From Desulfofustis sp. PB-SRB1 (GTDB lineage Bacteria > Desulfobacterota > Desulfobulbia > Desulfobulbales > Desulfocapsaceae), in contig JAEQMT010000037.1 in NCBI GenBank assembly GCA_016722945.1, positions 1 to 64,000 on the forward strand: 64,000 nt of DNA. The letters are read 5' to 3'. The first letter of the stretch is position 1. The number at the start of each line of letters is the position of its first letter. A program made the position numbers and the translations under genes. The notes beneath the pieces were generated by a model, which worked only from the letters and a program-made list of their open reading frames with translations, searched no databases and was not told the origin of the DNA. Shown one piece after another: positions 17,029-26,500 of the stretch.

Positions 17029-18480
17029 CTACTCGTCCAGCTCTGTTTTTCCGAGCCAGTAACAGGCGAGCGGGGCCGGAATCCTTGCCCACCGCACCGG
17101 CTCAAGGCCGCGTGTCGACTCAACCTTCAAAGGGGGAGAAACGATGGAAAAATCCGCGCTATCTCTGGTGATGACATAGCCGTGCGAGACCTTACGCGCC
17201 GTGCAGAACTCGGCCAGACCTTTCAGATCTACAATGCCGGTGTTTCGAGCACAATATTTTACTTCGAAGGGGATCACCTCGCCGTGTACTTCGGCAACGA
17301 TATCGACCTCTCGGTCTTTTCTGCCGCGCCAATAGGAGAAACCAACGCTCACCGGGTAATAGCGGGCGAAGACGTGCTTGAAACATGTTGTTTCAACGGC
17401 CGCGCCAAGGGCTGTCGGGTCTTCCAACAACGTTGCCGCGGTGAGCAGCACCGAAGGGGCAATGGCGAGATCGGCCAGATAGATCTTGTAACGGGCACGC
17501 AGAATCTCTTTACCGTAGCCGAACGGCGGCACTTTATAGATCAGATGGGCCGCTTCCATCAGGTTGATGAAATTGTTGACTGTCGGCTTTTTCAACTCCA
17601 GGTTCCGACAAAGCATCTGCATGTCCATTATGCCGCCACCATGCAGGCAAAGGTAGACAAACACCTGTTCAATCTCGAGCACGCGCCGGACGCCAAAGAG
17701 CGCCGTCATGTCGCGTTTCAAGACCTTGTCGACGATATCTTCACGCAGAAGTTTCTGGGCGGCGGTAATGCTGTTCATGAGAGCAGTCTGGGGAAAGCCG
17801 CCGCGAAGTAAATATTCATGGAAATGAGCGACCATCGGCGCACTATCAGCCCCCACCCTGGCGAACTGTTCTGGTGACCAGTCAAATAGTTCAGCAAGGG
17901 AATCAAGAGCGGGAGGCGCGGGTATGTCGATCTGCTTGATATGCAGATATTCATAAAATGAAAGGGTGAAAATGCGCAGCGTATGCCAGCGGCCGACCCC
18001 TGATTCCTGTCCTTCAGTAACTAGCGGTGTCGCCGAGCCGGTCACCGCGATGCGTCGTTTTTTCTCGAAATCGACCTGGAGTTTCAGCCACGTCTGCCAA
18101 TCGGTGACAGTGTGGATTTCATCGAGAAAGAGATATTCAATCCCGCCGGTTTCCGGCTCGAACTCGCGCCACAATTTGATGAGACCATCGAGGCCGAGGG
18201 ATTTGAGCAAGGGGTGGTCAAACGTTGCATAGAGGATTTTCTCAGCACCAACGCCGTCTTCGATCAGCGCCTGGATGACCTGCAGAAAAAGCGTCGTTTT
18301 GCCAACCTGTCGAGCGCCGGTAAGCAGCAGTGCCCGCGGCGCCGGGGGTGATTGCATCCACCTGAAAATATAATCAAACACGGGCCGCCGCCAGGTGGGG
18401 AGATCGGCCGGTGAGGAGCCGCGCCACCAGGGATTGTAATGGCGAAGCACCGTGATGAATTCAGACGAGGAAGCGATCAT
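17029..18480 (-). CDS. AAA_14/DUF4143 family ATPase
   Basis: A 483-residue ATPase of the widespread AAA_14 + DUF4143 type. Walker A (LLTGARQVGKTTLF) lies near residue 57, Walker B in EYLFLDEIHTV near residue 115, and a sensor-like VTGSATPL follows. The C-terminal DUF4143 half contains a restriction-endonuclease-like segment (DREVDIVAEVHGEVIPFEVKY). These proteins are common, often in variable regions, and their cellular role is not settled. The ATG at 18480 is preferred over an upstream TTG. A short palindrome lies just upstream (18505-18523). It is monocistronic. Confidence 0.88.
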   Translation of the reverse strand: MIASSSEFITVLRHYNPWWRGSSPADLPTWRRPVFDYIFRWMQSPPAPRALLLTGARQVGKTTLFLQVIQALIEDGVGAEKILYATFDHPLLKSLGLDGLIKLWREFEPETGGIEYLFLDEIHTVTDWQTWLKLQVDFEKKRRIAVTGSATPLVTEGQESGVGRWHTLRIFTLSFYEYLHIKQIDIPAPPALDSLAELFDWSPEQFARVGADSAPMVAHFHEYLLRGGFPQTALMNSITAAQKLLREDIVDKVLKRDMTALFGVRRVLEIEQVFVYLCLHGGGIMDMQMLCRNLELKKPTVNNFINLMEAAHLIYKVPPFGYGKEILRARYKIYLADLAIAPSVLLTAATLLEDPTALGAAVETTCFKHVFARYYPVSVGFSYWRGRKDREVDIVAEVHGEVIPFEVKYCARNTGIVDLKGLAEFCTARKVSHGYVITRDSADFSIVSPPLKVESTRGLEPVRWARIPAPLACYWLGKTELDE

Positions 18481-18504
18481 GAAAATACCCAAAAGTGCAT
18501 ATTA

Positions 18505-18523
18505 AGGTAATCATACTTTACCT
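18505..18523. promoter_or_regulatory. Palindrome upstream of the ATPase gene
   Basis: AGGTAA (18505-18510) and TTACCT (18518-18523) are separated by seven bases, about 25 bases before the ATPase start codon. The position suits an operator or a 5' UTR hairpin. No regulator is evident. Confidence 0.3.
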
Positions 18524-18681
18524 AAAATATCATTTTAAAGATAATTTTCTCCTTTCGCCACAAAAATCGCACAGATTGGGAGATTATACGCTGCCGTCAA
18601 GCACAGCTGTTTTCCATCGCTGCTGAAAAGGTTCTAGACAATGCTAAAATAAAAGACCTGAGAACCCCGCCTCGCTACTCC

Positions 18682-18843
18682 TGATAGAATCGTAAAAACA
18701 TCTATCACCGTCATGGTGGAGCTGACCCGAAATCGACAATCACTTGAAATTACTGGATTCCCGCTGCAGCCTGCCCTTGAGTGTTGTTATCGAGGGCGGG
18801 AATGACGTTAGCAAGCAAGATCAGGGTTTTTACGAATTCATCA
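18682..18843 (+). repeat. MITE-like repeat, copy A
   Basis: A 162-base element beginning TGATAGAATCGTAAAAAC and ending GTTTTTACGAATTCATCA, imperfect inverted termini. The interior has GGATTCCCGC ... GCGGGAATGACG, which pairs into a long hairpin. It shares its sequence with the copies at 20330, 23401 and 30021 (inverted). A few bases upstream (18644-18665) is a decayed half of the other repeat family (AAAATAAAAGACCTGA). Its last three bases read TGA on the minus strand and are the stop codon of the response regulator. Confidence 0.85.
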
Positions 18844-19515
18844 CTCCTGCAGGGCGTAGCCGATGCCCCGGTGGGTGATGATGGGGTCGAGGTCGGGGCG
18901 GATGGTTTTGAGCTTGGCGCGGATGTTTTTGATATGGGCGTCGACGGTGCGGTCCATGCTTGCCTGCGGTTCTTCCCAGGCGAGGTTCATCAGTTGTTCA
19001 CGGGAAAAGACCCGGCCCGGATGGTCGATAAGCACGGCGAGCAGGTTGAACTCGTAGCGCGACAGGGCCAGCGGTGTGCCGCAAAATTCAATTCGCTGTC
19101 TGGGTTGATCCAGGCTGAACAATGAAACCGGCTCGTCAGCGCTGGAATCTCTGCCGGTGCGGCGCAGCACCGCCTTGACCCGGGCGGCCAGCTCGCGGGG
19201 GCTGAACGGTTTGACCACGTAGTCATCGGCGCCGATCTCAAGACCCACCACCCGGTCGATCTCATCGGAGCGGGCGGTGAGAAAGATAATGGGCACCGAC
19301 GAATGGGCGCGCACCTGCCGGCACACCTCGATACCGTCGATATCGGGCAGGCCGATATCAAGAACAATCAGGTCGATGTGCTGTTGGGCCAGCTCGTCCG
19401 CCACCGCGCCGCCGGTAGTAACGCGCAGGGTTGTGCAGCCGTTGGTCTGCAGGGCGTAATCGATGGTATCGGCGATGGCCGGCTCATCTTCGACGATGAG
19501 GATACGTGGTTTCAT
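18841..19515 (-). CDS. OmpR-family response regulator, CreB-like
   Basis: A 224-residue two-component regulator. The receiver domain has Asp53 as phosphoacceptor (VLDIGLPD), an acidic pocket (VEDEP) and Lys102 (VVKPFSPREL). The C-terminal winged helix ends HRGIGYALQE. It resembles CreB (GLPDIDGIEVCRQ, TARSDEIDRVVGLEIGADDY, then a C-terminal DRTVDAHIKNIRAKL). No sensor kinase is adjacent, so it is an orphan here. It lies 54 bases downstream of the exosortase gene on the same strand and is probably co-transcribed with it. Its stop codon is provided by MITE-like copy A, so the C-terminus may have been reset by that insertion. Confidence 0.88.
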   Translation of the reverse strand: MKPRILIVEDEPAIADTIDYALQTNGCTTLRVTTGGAVADELAQQHIDLIVLDIGLPDIDGIEVCRQVRAHSSVPIIFLTARSDEIDRVVGLEIGADDYVVKPFSPRELAARVKAVLRRTGRDSSADEPVSLFSLDQPRQRIEFCGTPLALSRYEFNLLAVLIDHPGRVFSREQLMNLAWEEPQASMDRTVDAHIKNIRAKLKTIRPDLDPIITHRGIGYALQE

Positions 19516-19569
19516 AGATGGTTATCTGTTGTTCCCGGCACAGGGTGTCGAGGCGTGTGGGTGATTATT

Positions 19570-20307
19570 TTACGATCCTTTTATCGAGCGAGGTATCAGC
19601 GTCACCACAAGCCCCGGCAGGCTGAGTGCGCCGCTTAGCAGCACAACGGTGGTCGCGTGCCGGGTGAAGGCGGCCACGTCGCTGAGAAAATTGCCGGTAA
19701 CCAGCGGCGCCCCCAGGGTAATCAGCAGATACCCGGCCGGCGGCACCAGCCACCAGGCCCAGGGTGGCGGCGCCCACCCGGTGGCATTTGCCACCGGCGC
19801 TCGTCTTTTTAGTATAACCGATACCCACCAGAACAGACAGAGCAGACTGCCGTAGTAGATAACCACCCCGCCGATGAGATGGGCCAGCTCAGCAGTGAAA
19901 CGGGTGCCATAGATATCAAGATGATGCAATTCGATCAAGAGCCGGATGCGCAGGGTATTGACCATCAGCGTCGCCGCAAAGACCGCCGGCAGGGCCGCCG
20001 CTATCCAGCCCAGCTGCGCGATGGGGGAACGAAACCCCCAGACGCCGCGCAGCCCCACGGCGCAGAAGGCGACGATCAGAAAATTGATGCCGGCGCACGA
20101 CGGTGCGATCACCGCGTTGTGAGTGGCGTCGATCCAGCCTAGCCCGCTTTCACGGACAAAGTGCAGATCAGACACCATGTTTATCAGGGCGGCGGTGGGC
20201 GCCAGAATCCAGTCAAGTTCCTTACCGGAGGCGGCGCCGTATGTCTTCTTCAACCACAGGGCCGGGGCGACGATGGCCAGGATGGAGATGATGAGTCGTG
20301 TTTTCAT
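19570..20307 (-). CDS. xrtK: Exosortase K-like membrane protease/transpeptidase
   Basis: A 245-residue polytopic membrane protein with the exosortase/archaeosortase catalytic signature: Cys71 in IAPSCAGINFL, Arg120 in MVNTLRIR and His143 in ELAHLIGG. Exosortases cleave C-terminal PEP-CTERM-like sorting tails and hand the protein to the cell envelope. The size and form fit the XrtK group, which tends to serve one neighbouring substrate. Upstream in the same direction, past a MITE-like repeat, is a VIT/vWA protein with a sorting-like C-terminus. AAGGTGATATC precedes the start. The subtype name is from memory. Confidence 0.82.
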   Translation of the reverse strand: MKTRLIISILAIVAPALWLKKTYGAASGKELDWILAPTAALINMVSDLHFVRESGLGWIDATHNAVIAPSCAGINFLIVAFCAVGLRGVWGFRSPIAQLGWIAAALPAVFAATLMVNTLRIRLLIELHHLDIYGTRFTAELAHLIGGVVIYYGSLLCLFWWVSVILKRRAPVANATGWAPPPWAWWLVPPAGYLLITLGAPLVTGNFLSDVAAFTRHATTVVLLSGALSLPGLVVTLIPRSIKGS

Positions 20308-20329
20308 GATATCACCTTATGATGGTGTC

Positions 20330-20481
20330 GTAAAAACCCCAATTACGGTCATTGTGGAGTTGAATCGAAATCCATAATTATCTGAAATTACTGGATTCCC
20401 GCTGCAGCCTGCCCTTGAGTGTTGTTATCGAGGGCGGGAATGACGGTGGCAAGCAAATTTGAGGTTTTTACGAATTCATCA
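20330..20481 (+). repeat. MITE-like repeat, copy B
   Basis: A 152-base copy of the same element, with ends TGATGGTGTCGTAAAAACC and GGTTTTTACGAATTCATCA. It lies between the exosortase gene and its putative substrate gene, separating what would otherwise be one operon. The remaining ~85 bases up to 20567 show nothing. Confidence 0.88.
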
Positions 20482-20567
20482 CCTTGTGGGCCTGCTGTTT
20501 TTTCACATTGTGGCGGGGACCGATTATGGCGCGATCCCCGCGCCTGTAGAGTCCACCCTCTGTTTTA

Positions 20568-22565
20568 TTACCTCATTGACACCTTCGATCTGCGCCTCAA
20601 AAGTACAAAACCGAGCGCCACCAGCAGCATCCCGGCGATATGGGCCAGTGACGGTTCGGAATAATTGCGTATAGATTTGCCGACGGCGAGGTTGGAGACC
20701 CCTTTGGGCAGCGGCAGTGGCTGTTTGACATCGGTTGCCTGGCCGTCCGGGTTACGAACGATCTCATCGACTGCCACAAATGAGGTGAATTTTGTCAGCA
20801 GGTTATAGGTCAAGCCAAGAGAGACGATCCGGCGCCTGAGTTCATCATCATGAGCACCGCTGATATAATCGGAAATGCGGGCGATACGAGAGCGTGCCCA
20901 GAGGTAGCCAAGCGCCGGGTTATCCGGCCCGGAAGGCCCATCACCAAATGAAACGGTGCTATCGTAGCTCCCGCCGGCGGTGGCGCCGGTCAGGGTCAGG
21001 GTTGCCTCGCTGGTCGCCCCACGCCACTTGCCATAGACCAGAATGGGTCGGGCCGCAAAGAGATCGGCAATGGCGGCGGGCTCCACATCGTAGAGTTCGA
21101 CACCTGATGAGCTGAGCGCGATATCGGTGAGCAGCGGCGTCGAAATATACTCTTTGAACCGGGCCGCCGTCCCGGGCGCCTGGGCCGGTTCGGTGACCAC
21201 GAACGGATAGCCACGCCCGGCCCGGGCCATGCCCTCGATCAGGTAGCGGTTGACGCCGCTGCCGATCCCGAATGTAAAGACGTTGGTGTGGCCCAGATTT
21301 TTCTCGACCTCCTCAAATACCGAACGCTCCCCGTTAATGTAGCCGTCGGTGACGATTACCAGCGAACGTGACACGCCCTCGGCCCGCGGCAGGGCCATGG
21401 CGCGGCGCATGGCGGTAAGCAGTTTGGTACCGCCGCCGCCGTCCTGATCGTTGATAAACTCAATCGCCCTGTTGATCTGCGTGGTGGTGGCCGGCAGTGA
21501 GGCAGGGGCCAGGATATTGGCGGTACCGGCAAACAGCAGGACATTGAAGCTGTCCTCGGCCCGCAACCCGCCAAGCAGCCGCTGCATCAATTTTTTGGTG
21601 GTGTTGAGGGGAAACCCGTGCATGGACCCGGACACATCCACCACGAAGATGTACTCACGTGGGGGTATCTGCTCAGGTGTTACCCGCTCGGGCGGCTGCG
21701 CCATCAGCAGGAAGAAATTTTCGTCCTCGCCCTGATGGAGCAGCAGACCAGTGGAAATGGCCGCGCCGGCCAGCTGATAACGGACGATCACGTCGCGGTC
21801 ACCGCCAAACTCATGACCATCGGCGAGTTCGATGCGGGCACGCTGGGCGGTGTCAAAGGTGATGGTCGTATCGTGGCTGGGGCTGGTGACCTTTGCGATA
21901 TCCATGCCGGCGTTAATGGCCATGGTGATGGAAAAATCGGTACGGGGCTCTGAATCTTCACGCAGATACGGGTTGGCGACCCAGCGCTCATCCGGGGCAC
22001 TGGTGTCGGCGGGCAGATTTGAATAGCGCGGCCCCACCACGGTGGGATAGACGAATTCATAGACGCCCTCGGCGGGAATGAGCAGTTCGGTGTAGCGCAG
22101 TTCCACGGTAAGGTTGTCGCCGGGCATGATGTTCGCCACCTCCATGGAAAAGACGTTGGGCCGTTTCTGGGCCAGCAGCGAAGCGCTTTTGCCCGCCTTC
22201 TTGGCGGCTTCGAAAATCTGTCTGGCCGCCTCCTTCTCCTTGATTTTTGCGGTTATCAGCCGCTCGCCGATGCGCATCTTCATGCCGTGCACCGCCGCCC
22301 GGGTGGAACCGGGAAAGATGTAGCTGCCGTTGATGGGTGCCGCTCCGTTATTTTCGTAGTACTGGGTCACCTTCACGTCGGCAATCACCCCGCTGATGGT
22401 CACCTCCACCTTGGTGTCTTTCAGGGGAAACTGCTCCGCCGACGGTTCATCGCCCGCTACGAAAAAGTAGGGGGAAAGGGTTTGCTGATCCGCATTGGCC
22501 AGGCCGGGGCCCGCCGTAATCACTACCACCGCGCATATCGTCCACAACAGTTTTACCGCATCCAT
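20568..22565 (-). CDS. VIT + vWA domain envelope protein, putative exosortase substrate
   Basis: A 665-residue secreted protein. A signal peptide (LLWTICAVVVITAGPGLANA) is followed by a VIT domain (roughly residues 35-165; compare inter-alpha-trypsin inhibitor heavy chains). A von Willebrand A domain follows, with the MIDAS motif VDVSGSMHG near residue 308. The C-terminus ends with YSEPSLAHIAGMLLVALGFV and a RRR cluster, the Pro/hydrophobic/basic layout of a sorting tail. It is related to the family I know as marine proteobacterial sortase targets. ATG 22565 is chosen because AAGGAGGGG precedes it. With the exosortase downstream, it is probably anchored or released at the outer surface. Confidence 0.87.
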   Translation of the reverse strand: MDAVKLLWTICAVVVITAGPGLANADQQTLSPYFFVAGDEPSAEQFPLKDTKVEVTISGVIADVKVTQYYENNGAAPINGSYIFPGSTRAAVHGMKMRIGERLITAKIKEKEAARQIFEAAKKAGKSASLLAQKRPNVFSMEVANIMPGDNLTVELRYTELLIPAEGVYEFVYPTVVGPRYSNLPADTSAPDERWVANPYLREDSEPRTDFSITMAINAGMDIAKVTSPSHDTTITFDTAQRARIELADGHEFGGDRDVIVRYQLAGAAISTGLLLHQGEDENFFLLMAQPPERVTPEQIPPREYIFVVDVSGSMHGFPLNTTKKLMQRLLGGLRAEDSFNVLLFAGTANILAPASLPATTTQINRAIEFINDQDGGGGTKLLTAMRRAMALPRAEGVSRSLVIVTDGYINGERSVFEEVEKNLGHTNVFTFGIGSGVNRYLIEGMARAGRGYPFVVTEPAQAPGTAARFKEYISTPLLTDIALSSSGVELYDVEPAAIADLFAARPILVYGKWRGATSEATLTLTGATAGGSYDSTVSFGDGPSGPDNPALGYLWARSRIARISDYISGAHDDELRRRIVSLGLTYNLLTKFTSFVAVDEIVRNPDGQATDVKQPLPLPKGVSNLAVGKSIRNYSEPSLAHIAGMLLVALGFVLLRRRSKVSMR

Positions 22566-22689
22566 ACTCCCCTCCTTGTGGGTTGAATTGTTCGACAAGA
22601 GATTATGGACAAGAGATAGCAGCCGTTCGTGAAGCAGGTATGAACAGACGGTGAAAAGTGTGTGAAAAGGGGGTTGCGGCGAAAACCAA

Positions 22690-22710
22690 GTAATACTATA
22701 CTTGTATTAC
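22690..22710. promoter_or_regulatory. Operator palindrome of the AbrB/VapC module
   Basis: GTAATAC (22690-22696) and GTATTAC (22704-22710) form an inverted repeat around TATACTT, overlapping a likely -10 region 20-40 bases before the antitoxin start. AbrB/MazE-type antitoxins autorepress by binding such sites, so this is the probable operator. Confidence 0.6.
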
Positions 22711-22732
22711 CGTCTCTAAAGGAGGATACGTG

Positions 22733-22993
22733 ATGCGAGTCACCATGAAAGGACAGGTTACCATACCAAAAGATGTACGCGAGATTTTAGGAATCACTCC
22801 TGAAACAGATGTAGATTTTCAAGAAGAAAACGGTAAATTCTACATTGTAAAGACCTCACCTGACAAGCCCAAAAAGAAATTTGCCAGACTGCGTGGGATC
22901 GCCACCGCGAACATGAGCACCGATGAAATATTGGGTCTTACCAGAGAGAAAAATGAGGTTGGCCAGAATGGCCATTGTGCAGGGTCCCCATGA
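22733..22993 (+). CDS. AbrB/SpoVT-type antitoxin
   Basis: An 86-residue protein with the swapped-hairpin AbrB DNA-binding domain at the N-terminus (MRVTMKGQVTIPKDVREILG), followed by a tail that would wrap the toxin (TSPDKPKKKFARLRG). It binds the operator upstream and neutralises the downstream PIN toxin. AAAGGAGG precedes the ATG; a GTG three bases earlier is also possible. Its stop overlaps the toxin start (ATGA). Confidence 0.9.
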   Translation: MRVTMKGQVTIPKDVREILGITPETDVDFQEENGKFYIVKTSPDKPKKKFARLRGIATANMSTDEILGLTREKNEVGQNGHCAGSP

Positions 22994-23397
22994 ACGGTGT
23001 GCTCATCGACTCGTGCGTGCTGCTCGATCTCTTTACCAATGATCCGAAGTGGCGCCACTGGTCGGAAAACACCCTCGAGCAGTACAGCCGGACCAACACC
23101 CTGTACATCAATGCAATCGTTTACACCGAAGTCTCGATCGGCTTTAACAAAATCGAGGAGACTGAATCAGCAATTGGACACATAGGCGCCAAGGTTCTTG
23201 AAATTCCCCGGGAGGCACTGTTTCTTGCCGGTAAAATATTTCTGCAATACAGGAGAAACAGGGGCACGGCGCCCAACGTCCTGCCCGACTTTTTTATCGG
23301 TGCTCATGCAACGATCTCTTCGTTTGCTCTCATGACACGAGACACCGAGAAGTATACAACCTACTACCCAAATCTTAGGCTCATTTCACCTTCGTAA
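22990..23397 (+). CDS. vapC: VapC-type PIN-domain toxin RNase
   Basis: A 135-residue PIN-domain ribonuclease, complete in length. The first acidic catalytic residue is in MNGVLIDSCVLLDLFTND, the conserved Glu in AIVYTEVSIGF, and later acidic positions in PNVLPDFFIGAHA and MTRDTEKY. It is translationally coupled to the AbrB antitoxin and should be active. A MITE-like repeat begins three bases after its stop. Confidence 0.9.
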   Translation: MNGVLIDSCVLLDLFTNDPKWRHWSENTLEQYSRTNTLYINAIVYTEVSIGFNKIEETESAIGHIGAKVLEIPREALFLAGKIFLQYRRNRGTAPNVLPDFFIGAHATISSFALMTRDTEKYTTYYPNLRLISPS

Positions 23398-23400
23398 AAG

Positions 23401-23561
23401 TGATGGCATCGTAAAAACCCAATTACGGTCATTGTGGAGCTGAGCCGAAATCCATAATCATTTGAAATCACTGGATTCCCGCTGCAGCCTGCCCTTGAGT
23501 GTTGTTATCGAGGGCGGGAATGACGGCAGCAAGCAATGTTGAGGTTTTTACGAATTCATCA
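23401..23561 (+). repeat. MITE-like repeat, copy C
   Basis: A 161-base copy running from TGATGGCATCGTAAAAACC to GGTTTTTACGAATTCATCA. It fills the gap between the converging vapC and the acyltransferase fusion gene, where its internal hairpin could serve as a bidirectional terminator. Confidence 0.88.
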
Positions 23562-23575
23562 ATCGTTCGGCATCA

Positions 23576-26500
23576 TCAATTTCTGAGTTTCGTATATTCA
23601 GCGGAAATGTCGTGCGTCGCCAGTACATCCCGGGCTACCTCACGTTGCAACGCTTTATAATCGATCTTGCCGGTGCCAAGCAGCGGCAACTCGTCGATTC
23701 GCACCACCTTGCTTATCCAGTGCAGTGATGAGAGCCCTCCGGTACGGATGGCCCGGTTAATCTCATCGAGTTCAACATCAAAGGTGGTGAAAAGCACCAG
23801 TTCGGGGTGTGCCTCATCTCCTGCTGATTCCACTGCCAGACAGGGGCCGTCGCTGCACCGGTCGGCAAAATGGTCACCGAGCAGCGCCTCGATGGCGGGC
23901 AGGGAGATCATCTCGCCCGCTTTTTTGACAAACCGCTTCAGCCGTCCCGCAAAAACCAGCACACCGTCCTCTACCACCACCAGATCACCGGTCTTGTACC
24001 ACTGTTTGCCCAGAAGATAGACAAAGGGAGATGAATCGTGCCCGCCACCATAGCCGGCAAAGACATTCGGCCCGGCAACCAGCAGCATGCCCCGTTCTCC
24101 CGGCGCCAGCACCTCGTGCGTTTCGGGATGAACGATCAGTGTTTCCATGGACGGCATTACCCTTCCGATCGTTCCCGGCCGGGGCTGTTCCGGATTGTTA
24201 ATGCTTACCAGGGGGGAACATTCGGTTATTCCATAGCCTTCACACAGGACCGCGTCCGGGCAGTGGTGTTGAAACTGTCTGTATACATCGGCGGGACATG
24301 CCTCCGCCCCGGTGAAGACGAGGCGCAGGGAGGTAAGAGCGCCGGGATGTGCGGCATGCATCATGTTCTTTATGAAGGCAGGGGTTCCCACCGTGACAGT
24401 GATGGCAAAATCATCCACCATGGCGGCGATCTGGGCGCCCTGGGTAGGATCAGGCTGATAGGCGGTAGGCAGCCCCAGACACAAGGGCATCACCTGGGTG
24501 CCGGAAAAACCCAGTGAATGAAAGGGAGGCAGCATGCCCAGCAGCCGATCACCACGGGTAAAGGTGATCGCTTCGGCAAAATCGGCCAGGTTGGCCATGA
24601 TGTTGCGGTGGCTCAAGGGCACTACCTTGGGCGCCGCTTCGGAGCCACTGGTGAACAGAATCACCGCGGTTTCGCTGATTGGTGTTGCGGCCAGCCGGCG
24701 GGGCATAAACCGCGCCTGAACCACCCCTGTAAGCTTGCGGGTGAAGCTCATGGCCGCCGCCCTCCGATCAAGCAGAAACCAGTCAACCGCCAGGCGATCC
24801 GCATTGATACCGTAGCGGCCAAGCCGTCCCACCAGTTGAGAAGCACTGATAATCGTCGAGACCTTCGCCGTCCGCAGGCAATGGCGCAGATTCCTCTCCC
24901 CCACCGTCCAGTTGATCATCACCGGCGTCTTGCCGCTATACATAACGCTCAGCCAGGCGATGACCGAGGCCACCGAGGCGGGGAGCATGATACCGATCCG
25001 TTCGTCCTTCAGCCGTTTTATCTGAGGCAACAGGACAAAGACCGTGGTCAGCAGGTCACGATATGTCTTCACACCGCTGCGCCGATCCGCGACGATGGGC
25101 TGATCCGGCATGGCGACAGCCTGATTGAGGATGATTTCGGCCAGATTGTCCCCAGCTGCCGGATGCAACCGTTGCCGGCCGCGCTCGGCAAACCAGCGGC
25201 GAGATATCGGCACCGAGGCGGCCGTATCGGTAAGTCCAGCCTGGCCGGCGGCGGCCGCGATCCAGTGGGCCACGCGTGTCAGGTCTTCGGTCTGTTCCGC
25301 GGCAACGCCATAGGTCTGCTCGACCCAGACTGCCAGCTCAAGGGCGCTCAGGCTGTCAAGGCCCAGATCAGCCATGACCAGATCGCTTTCACGTACCGCG
25401 TCAACCCCAGCCAGCTCGGCGACTTTAGCCATCACCTGATCTTTTATCGTGGTATCGATGGATGCAGTATCGGGCGGAGAAGCAGTTCGTGCGCCTTCAG
25501 CCCTCACCTGCCCGGCGGCGCGCCGCCACCGGTAGTAGGGTACCTGAGTGCACGGCTCGTTCGGTTCGTTGTAGAACTGCTCCAGGAAAGTGTTGATACT
25601 CCTCTTGTCTGCGTGACGGGGAAAATCAGCCTGTTCTATGAACTCTATGGTAACCGGTCGTTTTGGCGTGAAAAAGAACCCGCCGGCAAGCAGGTGCAGC
25701 AGGTGTCTGCCCACATCGCGCAGCAGAGCCGGCGGTTTTCCCGACGCCCAGCTGAAACTGCTGCCCCACAGGCCGGTGGTCCGTACCAGGACGATGCGGG
25801 CATCCGGGGCATGGCTGAGAATCGTTGCGGTTCCGGAATTACCGCCGACAATCTCGCGACCGCTGCGATAGAGCCGGCCGGCCGGATAGAACAATAGGTG
25901 CTCACCGTTGTTCAGCGCCTCACCGGCACGGCGCAGGGCGGCCTCGGTCTGCTGACGCACACCCCGCCCATCGCGGCCTACATCTGGAATCTCAATAGCG
26001 TTGATGGCACGCAGGACATGACGGACGAGAGGTTTGCGGGCCTGATGCACATCTGAGACGGGACGTGGTGCAAATCCGTTTTGCATAAGCGTCGTGCCCA
26101 CCAGAACCGGGTCGATCAGGGCCGGGTGGTTGGGCAGAAAGATGATACCGCGCTCATCATCGCCACGTTCAATGTGATCGAGCCCTTTGATGGTAAGCTG
26201 GTAGCGTCGCCGCACCAGCAGGCTAAGAGCCGATGCCGCACCGCGCAGAGCCAATCGGCCAAGCATCCCACGGCGCCCGCCCCTTTCTGAACGGGCGGCC
26301 AGAATGAAAAGTGGTGCAATAGTGATACAGATGATTCCCATACCAAACAGCAGCACCGACGGGAGACCCAGCGGCTGCGCCACGCTGTAAAGATAACCGG
26401 CACCGAGAATAGCGGAAAAAGAGACGAAATTGGAGGCGCTGATGATCCGTCCCTTGTCGACGGCGGCGGGCCTGGTCTGAATGAAACTGGCCACCGGGAT

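Noticed and set aside
20459-20674. Small plus-strand frame (LVGLLFFHIVAGTDYGAIPA) between repeat copy B and the VIT/vWA gene
   Set aside because: It begins inside the repeat, overlaps the end of the VIT/vWA gene antisense and has no ribosome-binding site.
24518-25897. Long plus-strand open frame of 459 codons
   Set aside because: It is antisense to the acyltransferase fusion gene, His/Gln/Arg-rich as expected for a shadow of GC-rich coding sequence, with no homology.
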